Assembly: GCA_029243665.1 (NCBI GenBank)
Contig: JAQWRO010000064.1
Location: 1-20,999, forward strand
Length of the DNA stretch: 20,999 nucleotides
Origin: Gammaproteobacteria bacterium
Lineage (GTDB): Bacteria > Pseudomonadota > Gammaproteobacteria > Comchoanobacterales > Comchoanobacteraceae
Reading direction: 5' to 3'
Each line of letters starts with the position of its first letter. Position 1 is the first letter of the stretch. The translations under genes and the position numbers were made by a program. The notes beneath the pieces were generated by a model. The model ran no database searches. It worked only from the letters and a program-made list of their open reading frames with translations, and had not been told where the DNA came from. Of this stretch, positions 1-8,086 are shown piece by piece.

Positions 1-815
1 AATGGAATTGAATGCATGAGGTTGATACGTGACTGATCTTTATTTTGAGACGTTTGATAGGTTAAGTAAGTGTACTTTGTGTTGCCACCAATTGAAAAGG
101 CATCTTCATGACTATTGGATGAATACGTTTCAGTATAATGAGCGTAGTTTGCTGCTAATGTTAAGTTTGTGTTGATGTTATAAGCAATGGCAGAAGCCCA
201 TGTATTTCTGTTTTCAAATGTAGTTGCACTGTCTTTATTGTTTTCTTGATAAACCATAGCAACGGTTAGCTTGTTATTAGACCATTTGCCGCCAAGATCA
301 ATATAGCTATAATCACGTGTGTCTTGGGCTAGACCAGCATCTACACCCAGTTGGAATTGATCAGAAAATGTCGCAACGGCTTTGGCTGAATTACCAAGGT
401 AGCGGTTATATTGTGGAACAACTGCAATATTGCCACCATAGTTCCATGGGTCACTATATGAACCCACCCAGGAATATACTAAAGAATCCAATGTTCCCAT
501 ACGTAAGTCTACAACGTCTTGTCTGTACCCAAGGTAGCTGTGTTTGATGGCCAGATTATTATTGATGTCACCTTCGTATAGAAAATAAATACCATTAGTC
601 ACATCACCATAAACATTCTCAGTAAAATAAAGTCTACTTGCCGCAGTCTCAACCACAACCTTATCTTCAGCTGTTGGGCTAGTATTTGGGTTTTTCTGAT
701 AAAAAGTTGGGCCAACAAACATTTTTCCTGTGATGGTTAATGCTTGAGCATCCAATGAAAGTAAAGCCAGTGCAAGTGTTTTAGATAGGTTTGAATGTTT
801 CATAACTTTCATCAT
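1..815 (-). CDS. outer-membrane porin, paralogue 1 (3' end outside window)
   Basis: An open minus-strand frame runs from ATG at 815 to the window edge with no stop (about 271 residues visible), so the C-terminus is missing. The first ATG of a close pair (815 and 812) is preceded by AGAGA at 822-826. The N-terminus is a Sec signal peptide: basic start, Leu/Ala-rich core, then LDAQA before the mature LTITG. The mature part shows the alternating pattern and aromatic girdle of beta-barrel porins. It shares the block RMGTLDSLVYSWVGS and the segment NRNTWASAIAY with the two porins downstream, so the three are paralogues. Role inferred from the family: a passive trimeric diffusion channel in the outer membrane. 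The substrate cannot be read from the sequence. Confidence 0.82.
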   Translation of the reverse strand, partial: MMKVMKHSNLSKTLALALLSLDAQALTITGKMFVGPTFYQKNPNTSPTAEDKVVVETAASRLYFTENVYGDVTNGIYFLYEGDINNNLAIKHSYLGYRQDVVDLRMGTLDSLVYSWVGSYSDPWNYGGNIAVVPQYNRYLGNSAKAVATFSDQFQLGVDAGLAQDTRDYSYIDLGGKWSNNKLTVAMVYQENNKDSATTFENRNTWASAIAYNINTNLTLAANYAHYTETYSSNSHEDAFSIGGNTKYTYLTYQTSQNKDQSRINLMHSIP

Positions 816-975
816 AAAACATCTCTATAATAAAGCAAGAATTAAATGACTTATTCTATCATAGAATTCCAAAATCCATGTGTATTTAGCCTGCCGCATA
901 GAAACTATTCTTTTATTGCGTGCTTGTGTTTAAACCATTTTTTAATGGGATAAAAATACCATTACCCCAAAAATA

Positions 976-1851
976 TTATTCTTGTGTTAAGTAGACCCCA
1001 TATAACATGGTTGCCATTGCTATAAAGAAGCTTGTGGACAAAACCTCATGGCCAATGAAAATAGCCCATAAAATACCAATAATAATTGATAGATTACCTG
1101 CTTGACTTGTAAATACAATATTAGCTACTTGCATGAGTCGATAGAAAAATAATTGGCCTGAAAGGTGAAGTATTGATAATACTAAAATGAGTGTTAAAAA
1201 ATTTGGTGTTAGTGATTTTATAGGTGCATATAAATGACTGGTAAAAAATAGTATTAAGCTTATTAAACATGCTGAAAAAACATTCTGAAAAAACACCAAG
1301 CCAACGACATGAAGTTCATGTTTGGCCCAGGCTTTAATGATGTTATTAAGAATCGCTAAGGCAAGGGGCGTAAGAAGTATGATTAAATACCATTTGCTCA
1401 TCTGTGTTTGAGTCACTATATCATTTGAAAATAAAATTAACAGTGCTAATAAGGTTATAATTGAGCCAATTAAACGAGTGCGATGGACGCTGCTTTGTCT
1501 AATCATCAATGCAATCAAATATGTCAACAAAGGGGCTAAGCCAATCAGAAAAAGTATGTGTGAGATTAATATATGCTTTGTTGTCATAGTCATGACAGGA
1601 ATTGCAATGCCATAATTGAGTACTGAACCTGAAAGTGCATATTTAATATGTTTTTTGTCAAATATGTTCGGTAGTGGATAGAGTGTATTGATTAGAAGGC
1701 TTATGAAAATGATGTTTATATTTTGCATGAGAACAATCATATAAGCATTTGCATGTGCTTCCATTGCAAGTTTAGAGATGCTTGGATGTATGCCCCAGCA
1801 TAATGAAATAAGTGAAATAAGGATATATTGATAGTATTTTATATGTGTCAT
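976..1851 (-). CDS. DMT-superfamily (EamA-type) membrane transporter
   Basis: A 291-residue, very hydrophobic protein with about ten predicted transmembrane segments and almost no soluble part. This is the architecture of EamA/RhaT-type drug/metabolite exporters, which are two five-helix repeats. The opening helix contains LCWGIHPSISKLAM, which fits the tryptophan-glycine motif early in helix 1 of this family. It sits in the inner membrane; the substrate is unknown. The ATG at 1851 has no recognisable Shine-Dalgarno. It lies only a few bases beyond the U-tract of the porin 2 terminator (1857-1889), so there is little room for its own promoter. Expression may depend on read-through from porin 2, or on a promoter hidden in that gene. 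The next in-frame ATG would remove helix 1, so I keep this start. Confidence 0.75.
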   Translation of the reverse strand: MTHIKYYQYILISLISLCWGIHPSISKLAMEAHANAYMIVLMQNINIIFISLLINTLYPLPNIFDKKHIKYALSGSVLNYGIAIPVMTMTTKHILISHILFLIGLAPLLTYLIALMIRQSSVHRTRLIGSIITLLALLILFSNDIVTQTQMSKWYLIILLTPLALAILNNIIKAWAKHELHVVGLVFFQNVFSACLISLILFFTSHLYAPIKSLTPNFLTLILVLSILHLSGQLFFYRLMQVANIVFTSQAGNLSIIIGILWAIFIGHEVLSTSFFIAMATMLYGVYLTQE

Positions 1852-1856
1852 AAGGT

Positions 1857-1889
1857 AAAAAAAACCAGGGTTAAACCCTGGTTTTTTCT
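1857..1889 (-). terminator. rho-independent terminator after porin 2
   Basis: Read on the minus strand, the arms CCAGGG (1876-1881 side) and CCCTGG (1865-1870 side) flank a short TTTAA loop, preceded by A residues and followed by a run of eight T. It starts about 20 bases after the porin 2 stop codon. Because A and T tracts flank both sides, it could work in either direction. Confidence 0.88.
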
Positions 1890-1908
1890 CTTAATTTAAC
1901 TAACTAGA

Positions 1909-2910
1909 TTAGAAAGTTGTTGTTAAGAATACTGCAGCGAACTCATCAGCTACTGTTTGACTAGAGCTAGTTGTACCAGTTGTTGCACCATAGTAGTTAG
2001 ATGCAAGTTGTCCGGTTACACCAAATGATGCGTTTTTGCTCAATGGACGTAGATATTCGATGTTCCATTGATCTTGACCATCACTAGTACCTGTTTGGTA
2101 CATCACTGATGCATTATTCATCTTTAAACCTAAAGAGTATGTGCTCTTATCAGATTGTTTACCAGCACCAGATGCAGTTGTACTATCGGAAGAGTTTGAA
2201 TAAGTTCCTGTAAATACTAAGTCTTTAAGCACTTTGGCGCTTGAAAGATTCTTTAATGCATAATTTAGACCAGCAGAAGTTGTGTTTCTTTTGTCGTAAT
2301 TATTTGTTGCGACAGCATCGTTTACTTTTTGATATACTACAGCAAGCGCAAGTTTACCAACGTTAAATTTTGCACCTAAATCATATGACGTATAATCATA
2401 GCTTGAACTTGGTAAGTTAAAGCCTGCACCTAAAGTAACAGTACCTAGTTTGGTTGTTGCTTGAGCTGAGTTGCCGTTGCTTTTCATATATAAAGCAGTT
2501 GTAGCAATGTTGCTAGCAAAATACTGTTGCTCGTTTAAGCTACCTACCCATGCATATGTAAGTGTATCTAAAGTACCCATGCGTGTGTCATACTTGTTAG
2601 CTTTGTAACCTACGTAGGCTTGGTCAACTGTCAAAGTTGTATCTGTGCCAGCTGTGATGTCAACATTTGTACCTACGAATGCATAAACACCGTTACCACC
2701 TTTGCCACCGTTAGTTGCAGCAAAGTTCAAGTGTGTTTGACCACTGTCGTTGTTTCCTGAACTTACAACAAAGCTATTTTCATTAGCTGGTGTTGATGAT
2801 TTAGTTACATATTTTAAACCCACTGTGGCGTCACCAGTGACGTTCACGCCCGCGTTTGCAGCTGATGCTAATACAGCAGCAAGCAATACTGTTTTATTTA
2901 ATTTCTTCAC
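1909..2910 (-). CDS. outer-membrane porin, paralogue 2
   Basis: A 333-residue protein starting with GTG at 2910. The start is supported by GGGAG at 2918-2922, seven bases upstream, and by the signal peptide that follows: MKKLNKTVLLAAVLASAANA, with cleavage expected after ANA at residue 20. The mature part is rich in Gly, Asn, Ser and Thr in alternating strands, and it ends in phenylalanine (VFLTTTF), the usual C-terminal signal for BAM-dependent barrel assembly. The block RMGTLDTLTYAWVGS and the segment DLGAKFNVGKLALAVVYQK are shared with the neighbouring porins. A strong promoter (2944-2971) and a terminator (1857-1889) make it an independent unit. Known for the family: diffusion channel. 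Specificity is not visible. Confidence 0.88.
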   Translation of the reverse strand: MKKLNKTVLLAAVLASAANAGVNVTGDATVGLKYVTKSSTPANENSFVVSSGNNDSGQTHLNFAATNGGKGGNGVYAFVGTNVDITAGTDTTLTVDQAYVGYKANKYDTRMGTLDTLTYAWVGSLNEQQYFASNIATTALYMKSNGNSAQATTKLGTVTLGAGFNLPSSSYDYTSYDLGAKFNVGKLALAVVYQKVNDAVATNNYDKRNTTSAGLNYALKNLSSAKVLKDLVFTGTYSNSSDSTTASGAGKQSDKSTYSLGLKMNNASVMYQTGTSDGQDQWNIEYLRPLSKNASFGVTGQLASNYYGATTGTTSSSQTVADEFAAVFLTTTF

Positions 2911-2922
2911 TATTAAGCTCCC

Positions 2923-2937
2923 ATTTGATAATCAAAT
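2923..2937. promoter_or_regulatory. palindrome in porin 2 leader
   Basis: The perfect palindrome ATTTGATNATCAAAT (15 bases, one central base) lies between the -10 region and the ribosome binding site of porin 2. In RNA it would form a hairpin at or near the 5' end; in DNA it could be an operator for a dimeric regulator. Either role is inference. Confidence 0.45.
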
Positions 2938-2943
2938 ATCCCT

Positions 2944-2971
2944 ATCATACCGTATTTATTGATAGTTGCAA
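2944..2971 (-). promoter_or_regulatory. sigma70-type promoter of porin 2
   Basis: On the minus strand, -35 TTGCAA (2966-2971) and -10 TATGAT (2944-2949) are separated by 16 bases. Transcription would start near 2938, giving a leader of about 28 bases that contains the palindrome and the GGGAG ribosome binding site. Confidence 0.65.
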
Positions 2972-3158
2972 GCTTTTTAAAAGGTTTTATCTATGTTTGT
3001 TTTTGCTTTTATTGCTTAAGTATATGAATAAATAAATATATTTTTTTTATTAAAAGTGTTCTTTTGATTGAAATATCTGTTGTAAACCAATGAATTTACA
3101 CTTTCTTTGTGTGATCTATGTCTTACGTGGATTCATACTTTGTTTTATGATTCCCCCC
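2972..3158. other. AT-rich intergenic stretch upstream of porin 2
   Basis: This lies between the porin 2 promoter and the porin 3 terminator. It is strongly AT-rich with T and A runs, and I see no reading frame, RNA gene or repeat. Such sequence upstream of a -35 box can act as an UP element or a nucleoid-protein binding site, but nothing specific can be supported. Confidence 0.4.
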
Positions 3159-3182
3159 AAAAAAAAGCCAGTTTGTACTGGC
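3159..3182 (-). terminator. rho-independent terminator after porin 3
   Basis: On the minus strand the stem GCCAGT/ACTGGC (3177-3182 with 3167-3172) has the four-base loop ACAA and is followed directly by eight T residues. It lies about 28 bases after the porin 3 stop codon. Confidence 0.9.
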
Positions 3183-3209
3183 TCTTTTTATAAAAAATAA
3201 ACTTATTGG

Positions 3210-4160
3210 TTAAAGTTCGTAGTGCATATAACCTACAACAAATTCATTATCGACTGTTTTAGTTGTCGCACTGTTATTGTAGAATTTATCTGCAAACTGA
3301 GCTTCTACACCAAAGGTCGTACTTTTACTTACAGGCATTTGATACATTAAATTAACCCTTCCTTGATCAGTATCTGGACTGGTTTGGTATAATACTGAGG
3401 CATTATTATAAGTTAAGCCTAATGAATATGATTGATCTTCACCATTATTAGCATGTTTTTCTGAATAATTAGCATACGTACCCATGACATTTAGGTTTTT
3501 TGTAATATCATAACTAATGCTGGCAGCTGTTGTGTTTCGATTATCAAAGGCAGTTGTGTTAATGTCTGGAATGCCCTGATAAACTAAACTAATGTCTGCT
3601 TTTCCGAGTGACGCTCTTGCACCAATGTCATAAGCTTCATAGTCGTTGCCATCATCTTGAAGACGAACATCTGCCGCTACCAAAGTTTTGCCAAGTCTTG
3701 TGGTTAGTCTTAACATATTTGAATTATAGTCATTTAGTGCAGGTTGAATGGCAATGTTGTCTGCGTATAACATTTTTTCATTACTTGTACCAACCCATGA
3801 ATACATTAATGAATCTATTTGACCCATTCGAATGTCAAACATACTTGTTCTGTAACCTACAAACTCTTCACCCATATTGAATTGAAAGTTTGAGTTGTCT
3901 CCATCAAGATCTGTTAGCGTTTCCATGAAAATGAATGCACCCTGACCACCTTTGCCACCTTCTGCAGCTGCAAAATTGATGTGTGTATAACCTTGTGTTT
4001 GGTTCCCGGATTGAACAGAAAATTTATCTTCTTTGTTACTCGTATTATTTTTTAAAGTGTATAACAAACCAATGGTGGCATCACCAGTGACTTGAACATT
4101 TGCATTTGCAGCTGAAGCTAGTACTGCAGCTAACAATAGCGTTTTATTAAATGTTTTCAT
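3210..4160 (-). CDS. outer-membrane porin, paralogue 3
   Basis: A 316-residue porin. I place the start at ATG 4160 because AAGGAG (4170-4175) lies nine bases upstream. A longer frame from TTG 4181 would put that ribosome binding site inside the gene. The signal peptide MKTFNKTLLLAAVLASAANA is nearly the same as in porin 2, with cleavage after ANA at residue 20. The mature protein shares RMGQIDSLMYSWVGT and the segment DIGARASLGKADISLVYQG with the other two. Unlike porin 2 it ends in ...GYMHYEL, so the last residue is Leu rather than the usual Phe, a mild oddity for barrel assembly. It has its own terminator and is divergent from the yyaL-like gene. Confidence 0.86.
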   Translation of the reverse strand: MKTFNKTLLLAAVLASAANANVQVTGDATIGLLYTLKNNTSNKEDKFSVQSGNQTQGYTHINFAAAEGGKGGQGAFIFMETLTDLDGDNSNFQFNMGEEFVGYRTSMFDIRMGQIDSLMYSWVGTSNEKMLYADNIAIQPALNDYNSNMLRLTTRLGKTLVAADVRLQDDGNDYEAYDIGARASLGKADISLVYQGIPDINTTAFDNRNTTAASISYDITKNLNVMGTYANYSEKHANNGEDQSYSLGLTYNNASVLYQTSPDTDQGRVNLMYQMPVSKSTTFGVEAQFADKFYNNSATTKTVDNEFVVGYMHYEL

Positions 4161-4239
4161 TGATTTAAACTCCTTTTTCAATTAACATTTGAGATTATTT
4201 TAAGTCATTAGTGAGATGACCTATAAAAGCTTTGATCAA

Positions 4240-4268
4240 GTTATAGTATACATTGCCTTTTTTGCCAA
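4240..4268 (-). promoter_or_regulatory. possible promoter of porin 3
   Basis: On the minus strand, TTGGCA (4263-4268) and TATAAC (4240-4245) are 17 bases apart. The -10 lacks the final T, and an overlapping TATACT (4245-4250) is too close to this -35, so the exact -10 is uncertain. Confidence 0.35.
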
Positions 4269-4333
4269 TTTTTTTTAATTTTATTATGTTAGCTTATTTA
4301 GTAAAAGTAATTTACAGCGTTGAGTAGTCAAAA

Positions 4334-6235
4334 ATGAATAATCATCTATCTAAAAGCCTCAGTCCTTATCTACAAGATCACGCCGACGATCCTGTGCATT
4401 GGTACCCATGGGGTAGCGATGCGTTAGAACGTTCGAAAAATGAAAACAAACCAATTTTCCTATCGATTGGTTATGCTTCGTGTCATTGGTGTCATGTCAT
4501 GGCTCGAGAAAGTTTTCAAGATGAGCAAACAGCAGAGCTTCTAAATCAATTTTTTATTTGTATTAAGGTAGACCGAGAAGAGCGACCTGATATTGATGAT
4601 ATTTACATGGAAGCATTAATAGGTCTAAATGGCCATGGCGGTTGGCCCATGAGTTTGTTTTTGACACCTGATAAAGTACCTTTCTTCGCAGGAACATATT
4701 TTCCGAAGTTGCCTAGAAACGGGCAAATGGCTTTTGTTGAACTCATTGGGCGGATTGTAACACTATGGCATAAGCATCCTAACGATGTGAAAAAAATAGC
4801 CTTCGAAATCAATACGCGAATCAACCAAGCAATGCCATTGAATAAAAGTGAAATTGAGTTAAGTATTTGGTTAGATGAAATTGAGAAAATGGTTGACTTT
4901 AAATATGGTGGTTTATCAGGTGCGCCAAAGTTTCCCCAATTATCTTTATGGCAAGGTATTTTAGTGGGTGCATCTTTGTACAAAAAGAATAATTTATTAG
5001 ATGCCAGTTATTTAACTGCCAGCAGCCTATTGATGGGTGGTATTTATGATCACCTGGATGGTGGCATCGCGCGGTACTGTGTAGACGATCAATGGCATAT
5101 GCCACATTTTGAAAAAATGTTATCAGATAATGCTTGGTTCATTCATTTTTTAGCAGATCTTTATGCATTTCGTACCCATGATTGGTTTGAGGAAAAAGCC
5201 AATCATATCAAGTCATGGTTGTTAGAGCATTTGCAGAGTCAGTCAGGTATCTTTGGATCTTCTATGGATGCTGAGGCTTTAGGTGAAGAGGGCAGACCTT
5301 ACCTTTGGTCGTGGGCATCAGTATCAGCCATATTAGGTGAGGATTTAGATGAAGCCAAACACTATTTTAATTGGGAAAAGCCAAAAAATATCAATGAGCT
5401 ATGTTTAATTCTGGATACCATTCAACTAGAAGAAAAAGTATTTGATGACAAAGTCATTGCAAGAATAGTCAGTGCGCTAAAAATTGCCAGACAAGAAATG
5501 CCACAGCCGCGAGTAGATGATAAAGCCATATTAGATTGGCACATGGCTTTAATTGCAGCAATGGCTAAAGCCAGTTTGGCTTTTAAAGATCCATCATGGC
5601 TCGAGCTTGCTCAAAAAACATATTTGGCATGCGAAACTGTTTTTTACATAGATGGCCGCTGGCATCATGCTGCCAGGCACAATCAATTAGGAGAGAATTT
5701 ATTTTTAGATGATTTGGCCAATTTAATGTATGCTCAAATTCAGTTATATGCTGCAACCAATGATCAAATATATTTAGAAAAAGTTAGAGAAACATATGAA
5801 TGTTTAGAATCATATTGGGATCATGGTTCTAACCTCTATCATATGAATGACTCAAATACAAAAGATATGATTAAAAATCCAATGCCTATCATGGATGACT
5901 CGACACCATCAGGAAACGCATTAATGGCCACGAATTTTGCACTCATGGGGCTAATTACGGGAGAGTCAAAATATACTCAAAGATGTGATGCCTTGCTAAT
6001 AACGGGTCTTTCTCAAATATCACCCGTAAGCATGGGGCAGTGGATGGTTGCAAAGCAAGTGCAAACAAATGGTAAGCTTATCAAGGGCAATTGGATGGAT
6101 CGCCCTGAAACACTTGAGCTAAAGCCTCATTGGCTATTGATTCAAGATAAATCCATAAAAGGCATACAATTCTGCGACAAAGAAGGTTGCCATTCAGACA
6201 TAACCTCTATGTCAGACTTAATTAATAGAAGTTAG
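4334..6235 (+). CDS. thioredoxin-fold DUF255 protein (YyaL/SSP411 family)
   Basis: A 633-residue protein. The N-terminal 160 residues are the DUF255 thioredoxin-like domain: PVHWYPWG (20-27), IGYASCHWCHVM with the CxxC pair C50/C53, VDREERPD (79-86) and GGWP (102-105), all hallmarks of this family. The rest is an (alpha/alpha)6-barrel-like region resembling N-acylglucosamine epimerases and glycosidases, with GGIYDHLDGGIARYCVD and PHFEKMLSDNAW. Full-length members run about 600-700 residues. The biochemical role of the family is not settled; a redox or chaperone role is usually suggested. There is no signal peptide, so it is probably cytosolic. The start has only a weak upstream GAG. It is convergent with lepA, and the two stop codons overlap by four bases (6232-6235). 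Confidence 0.9.
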   Translation: MNNHLSKSLSPYLQDHADDPVHWYPWGSDALERSKNENKPIFLSIGYASCHWCHVMARESFQDEQTAELLNQFFICIKVDREERPDIDDIYMEALIGLNGHGGWPMSLFLTPDKVPFFAGTYFPKLPRNGQMAFVELIGRIVTLWHKHPNDVKKIAFEINTRINQAMPLNKSEIELSIWLDEIEKMVDFKYGGLSGAPKFPQLSLWQGILVGASLYKKNNLLDASYLTASSLLMGGIYDHLDGGIARYCVDDQWHMPHFEKMLSDNAWFIHFLADLYAFRTHDWFEEKANHIKSWLLEHLQSQSGIFGSSMDAEALGEEGRPYLWSWASVSAILGEDLDEAKHYFNWEKPKNINELCLILDTIQLEEKVFDDKVIARIVSALKIARQEMPQPRVDDKAILDWHMALIAAMAKASLAFKDPSWLELAQKTYLACETVFYIDGRWHHAARHNQLGENLFLDDLANLMYAQIQLYAATNDQIYLEKVRETYECLESYWDHGSNLYHMNDSNTKDMIKNPMPIMDDSTPSGNALMATNFALMGLITGESKYTQRCDALLITGLSQISPVSMGQWMVAKQVQTNGKLIKGNWMDRPETLELKPHWLLIQDKSIKGIQFCDKEGCHSDITSMSDLINRS

Positions 6236-8040
6236 TTTTTATCTTCAAATTTTAAGACTGCCATAAACGCTTCTTGTGGAATAGATATACGGCCAAATTG
6301 CTTCATACGTTTTTTCCCAGCTTTTTGCTTTTCAAGGAGTTTGCGTTTACGGCTCACATCCCCGCCATAACATTTAGCAGTCACATTCTTGCGCATGGCG
6401 CTAACCGTTTCACGTGCAATGATGTTGCCACCTATGGTTGCTTGTATGGCGACAGCAAACATTTGTTTTGGGATGAGTGTTTTAAGTTTTTCTGCTAATT
6501 GTCTACCAAAACCCGTAGCGCGTTCTTTATGTACGATCCCAGCGAGTGCATCCACTTTTTCACCATTGATTAAAATATCAACTTTGACCATAGGTGCTGG
6601 CTCAAAATGATCGAATGAATAATCTAGCGATGCATAACCACGACTGATAGATTTAACTCTATCAAAGAAATCTAAGACGATTTCACTCATAGTTAATTCA
6701 TAGGTTAGTGCCACTTGTTTTCCAGTAAACTGCATGATCTTCTGTGTGCCTCGACGTTCCTCGCATATCTTGATAATCCCACCCAGGTATGGCTGCGGAG
6801 TTAAAATATGAGTTATGGCAATGGGTTCTTCAATGACTTTGATATGATTGGGTGATGGGAATGCACTCGGATTATCAATCATGAAAGTTTCATTTTTTTG
6901 ATTGGTAATCCGATACTGCACGCTTGGCGCAGTCATAATGAGTGCCATATTGTATTCACGTTCTAAGCGTTCGCGAATGATCTCCATGTGAAGCAAGCCT
7001 AGAAAACCACAGCGGAAACCAAACCCAAGAGCATCTGATGTTTCCGGTTCAAACTGTAATGAAGAGTCATTCAGCGTTAACTTATCCAGTGCTTCTCGGA
7101 AGTCTTGATAGTCATCGGTATCCATCGGGAAAATACCTGCATAAACTTGGGGCTTTGCCTTTTGAAAACCTGGTAGTGCGGATGGCTTTTCACCGTGTGC
7201 TAAAGTTAATGTGTCGCCGACAGGCGCACCATGAATGGTTTTAATGCTTGCAACCACATAACCAACTTGACCTGTTGTTAATTGATTTTGTTTGGTACGC
7301 TTTGGCGTGAAAACACCAATGTCATCGGCAGAATAATCTTTACCAGTTGACATGACTTTGATTTTATCACCTTTTTTAAGGGTGCCTTGGACAACTCTAA
7401 TGAGAGAGACAACACCAAGATAATTGTCAAACCATGAGTCAATAATTAAGGCTTGTAACGGCGCATCAACTGCACCAGTCGGTGCAGGAATTTGATGAAT
7501 GATTTCTTCTAAAATCTCATCTATGCCAATGCCTTGTTTGGCACTCACACTGATCGCATCTATTCCGGGTAAACCAATGATGTCAGTAATTTCTTCTTTT
7601 ACTTTGTCCGGGTCTGCCTGAGGTAGATCAATTTTATTTAAGACAGGTAAAACTTCAAGATTTTGTTCAATTGCTGTATAACAAACTGCAACCGTTTGTG
7701 CTTCAACGCCTTGAGCTGCATCTACAACCAGTAAAGCACCTTCGCATGCTGCTAAAGATCGTGATACTTCATAAGCAAAGTCTACGTGACCAGGCGTATC
7801 AATGAAGTTAAGTTGGTATGTTTTCCCAGACTTAGCTTGGTAGTGCAAAGTAACTGATTGGGCTTTTATGGTAATGCCTCTTTCGCGCTCAATGTCCATG
7901 CTGTCAAGGACTTGCGCTTGCATTTCACGATCACTTAAACCACCGCAGCGTTGAATGAAGCGATCGGATAAGGTTGATTTACCATGGTCAATGTGGGCAA
8001 TGATTGAAAAATTTCTAATGCAGTCTTGAGTTATTGTCAT
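6232..8040 (-). CDS. lepA: elongation factor 4 (LepA), ribosomal back-translocase GTPase
   Basis: A 602-residue protein, the normal full length. GTPase motifs are intact: P-loop AHIDHGKS (15-22), switch region RERGITIKAQ (52-61), DTPGH (81-85), NKID (135-138) and an SAK motif for G5. The LepA-specific C-terminal domain is present (NVTAKCYGGDVSRKRKLLEK). Known role: binds the ribosome and promotes back-translocation or aids subunit biogenesis under ionic stress. The start ATG 8040 has only a weak ribosome binding site. It lies 46 bases after an amber-interrupted gene on the same strand, with no terminator between, so the two may be co-transcribed. In many proteobacteria lepB (signal peptidase I) follows lepA; here the next gene is the convergent yyaL-like gene. 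Confidence 0.98.
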   Translation of the reverse strand: MTITQDCIRNFSIIAHIDHGKSTLSDRFIQRCGGLSDREMQAQVLDSMDIERERGITIKAQSVTLHYQAKSGKTYQLNFIDTPGHVDFAYEVSRSLAACEGALLVVDAAQGVEAQTVAVCYTAIEQNLEVLPVLNKIDLPQADPDKVKEEITDIIGLPGIDAISVSAKQGIGIDEILEEIIHQIPAPTGAVDAPLQALIIDSWFDNYLGVVSLIRVVQGTLKKGDKIKVMSTGKDYSADDIGVFTPKRTKQNQLTTGQVGYVVASIKTIHGAPVGDTLTLAHGEKPSALPGFQKAKPQVYAGIFPMDTDDYQDFREALDKLTLNDSSLQFEPETSDALGFGFRCGFLGLLHMEIIRERLEREYNMALIMTAPSVQYRITNQKNETFMIDNPSAFPSPNHIKVIEEPIAITHILTPQPYLGGIIKICEERRGTQKIMQFTGKQVALTYELTMSEIVLDFFDRVKSISRGYASLDYSFDHFEPAPMVKVDILINGEKVDALAGIVHKERATGFGRQLAEKLKTLIPKQMFAVAIQATIGGNIIARETVSAMRKNVTAKCYGGDVSRKRKLLEKQKAGKKRMKQFGRISIPQEAFMAVLKFEDKN

Positions 8041-8086
8041 CCAAACATATTAACGATGTTTAAATTAAATCACCAGAAAAAAATGA

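Noticed and set aside
317..547. Short plus-strand reading frames opposite the porin genes, such as this one and 2750-2962
   Set aside because: They are antisense to clear porin coding sequence, have no ribosome binding site and no protein-like features.
931..975. Terminator after the EamA-type gene (CCATT/AATGG hairpin)
   Set aside because: The stem is five base pairs of mostly A-T and is followed by only three T residues; too weak to call.
3210..4181. Porin 3 starting at TTG 4181
   Set aside because: This would place the strong AAGGAG ribosome binding site within the coding region and add a charged stretch ahead of a normal signal peptide; ATG 4160 is better.
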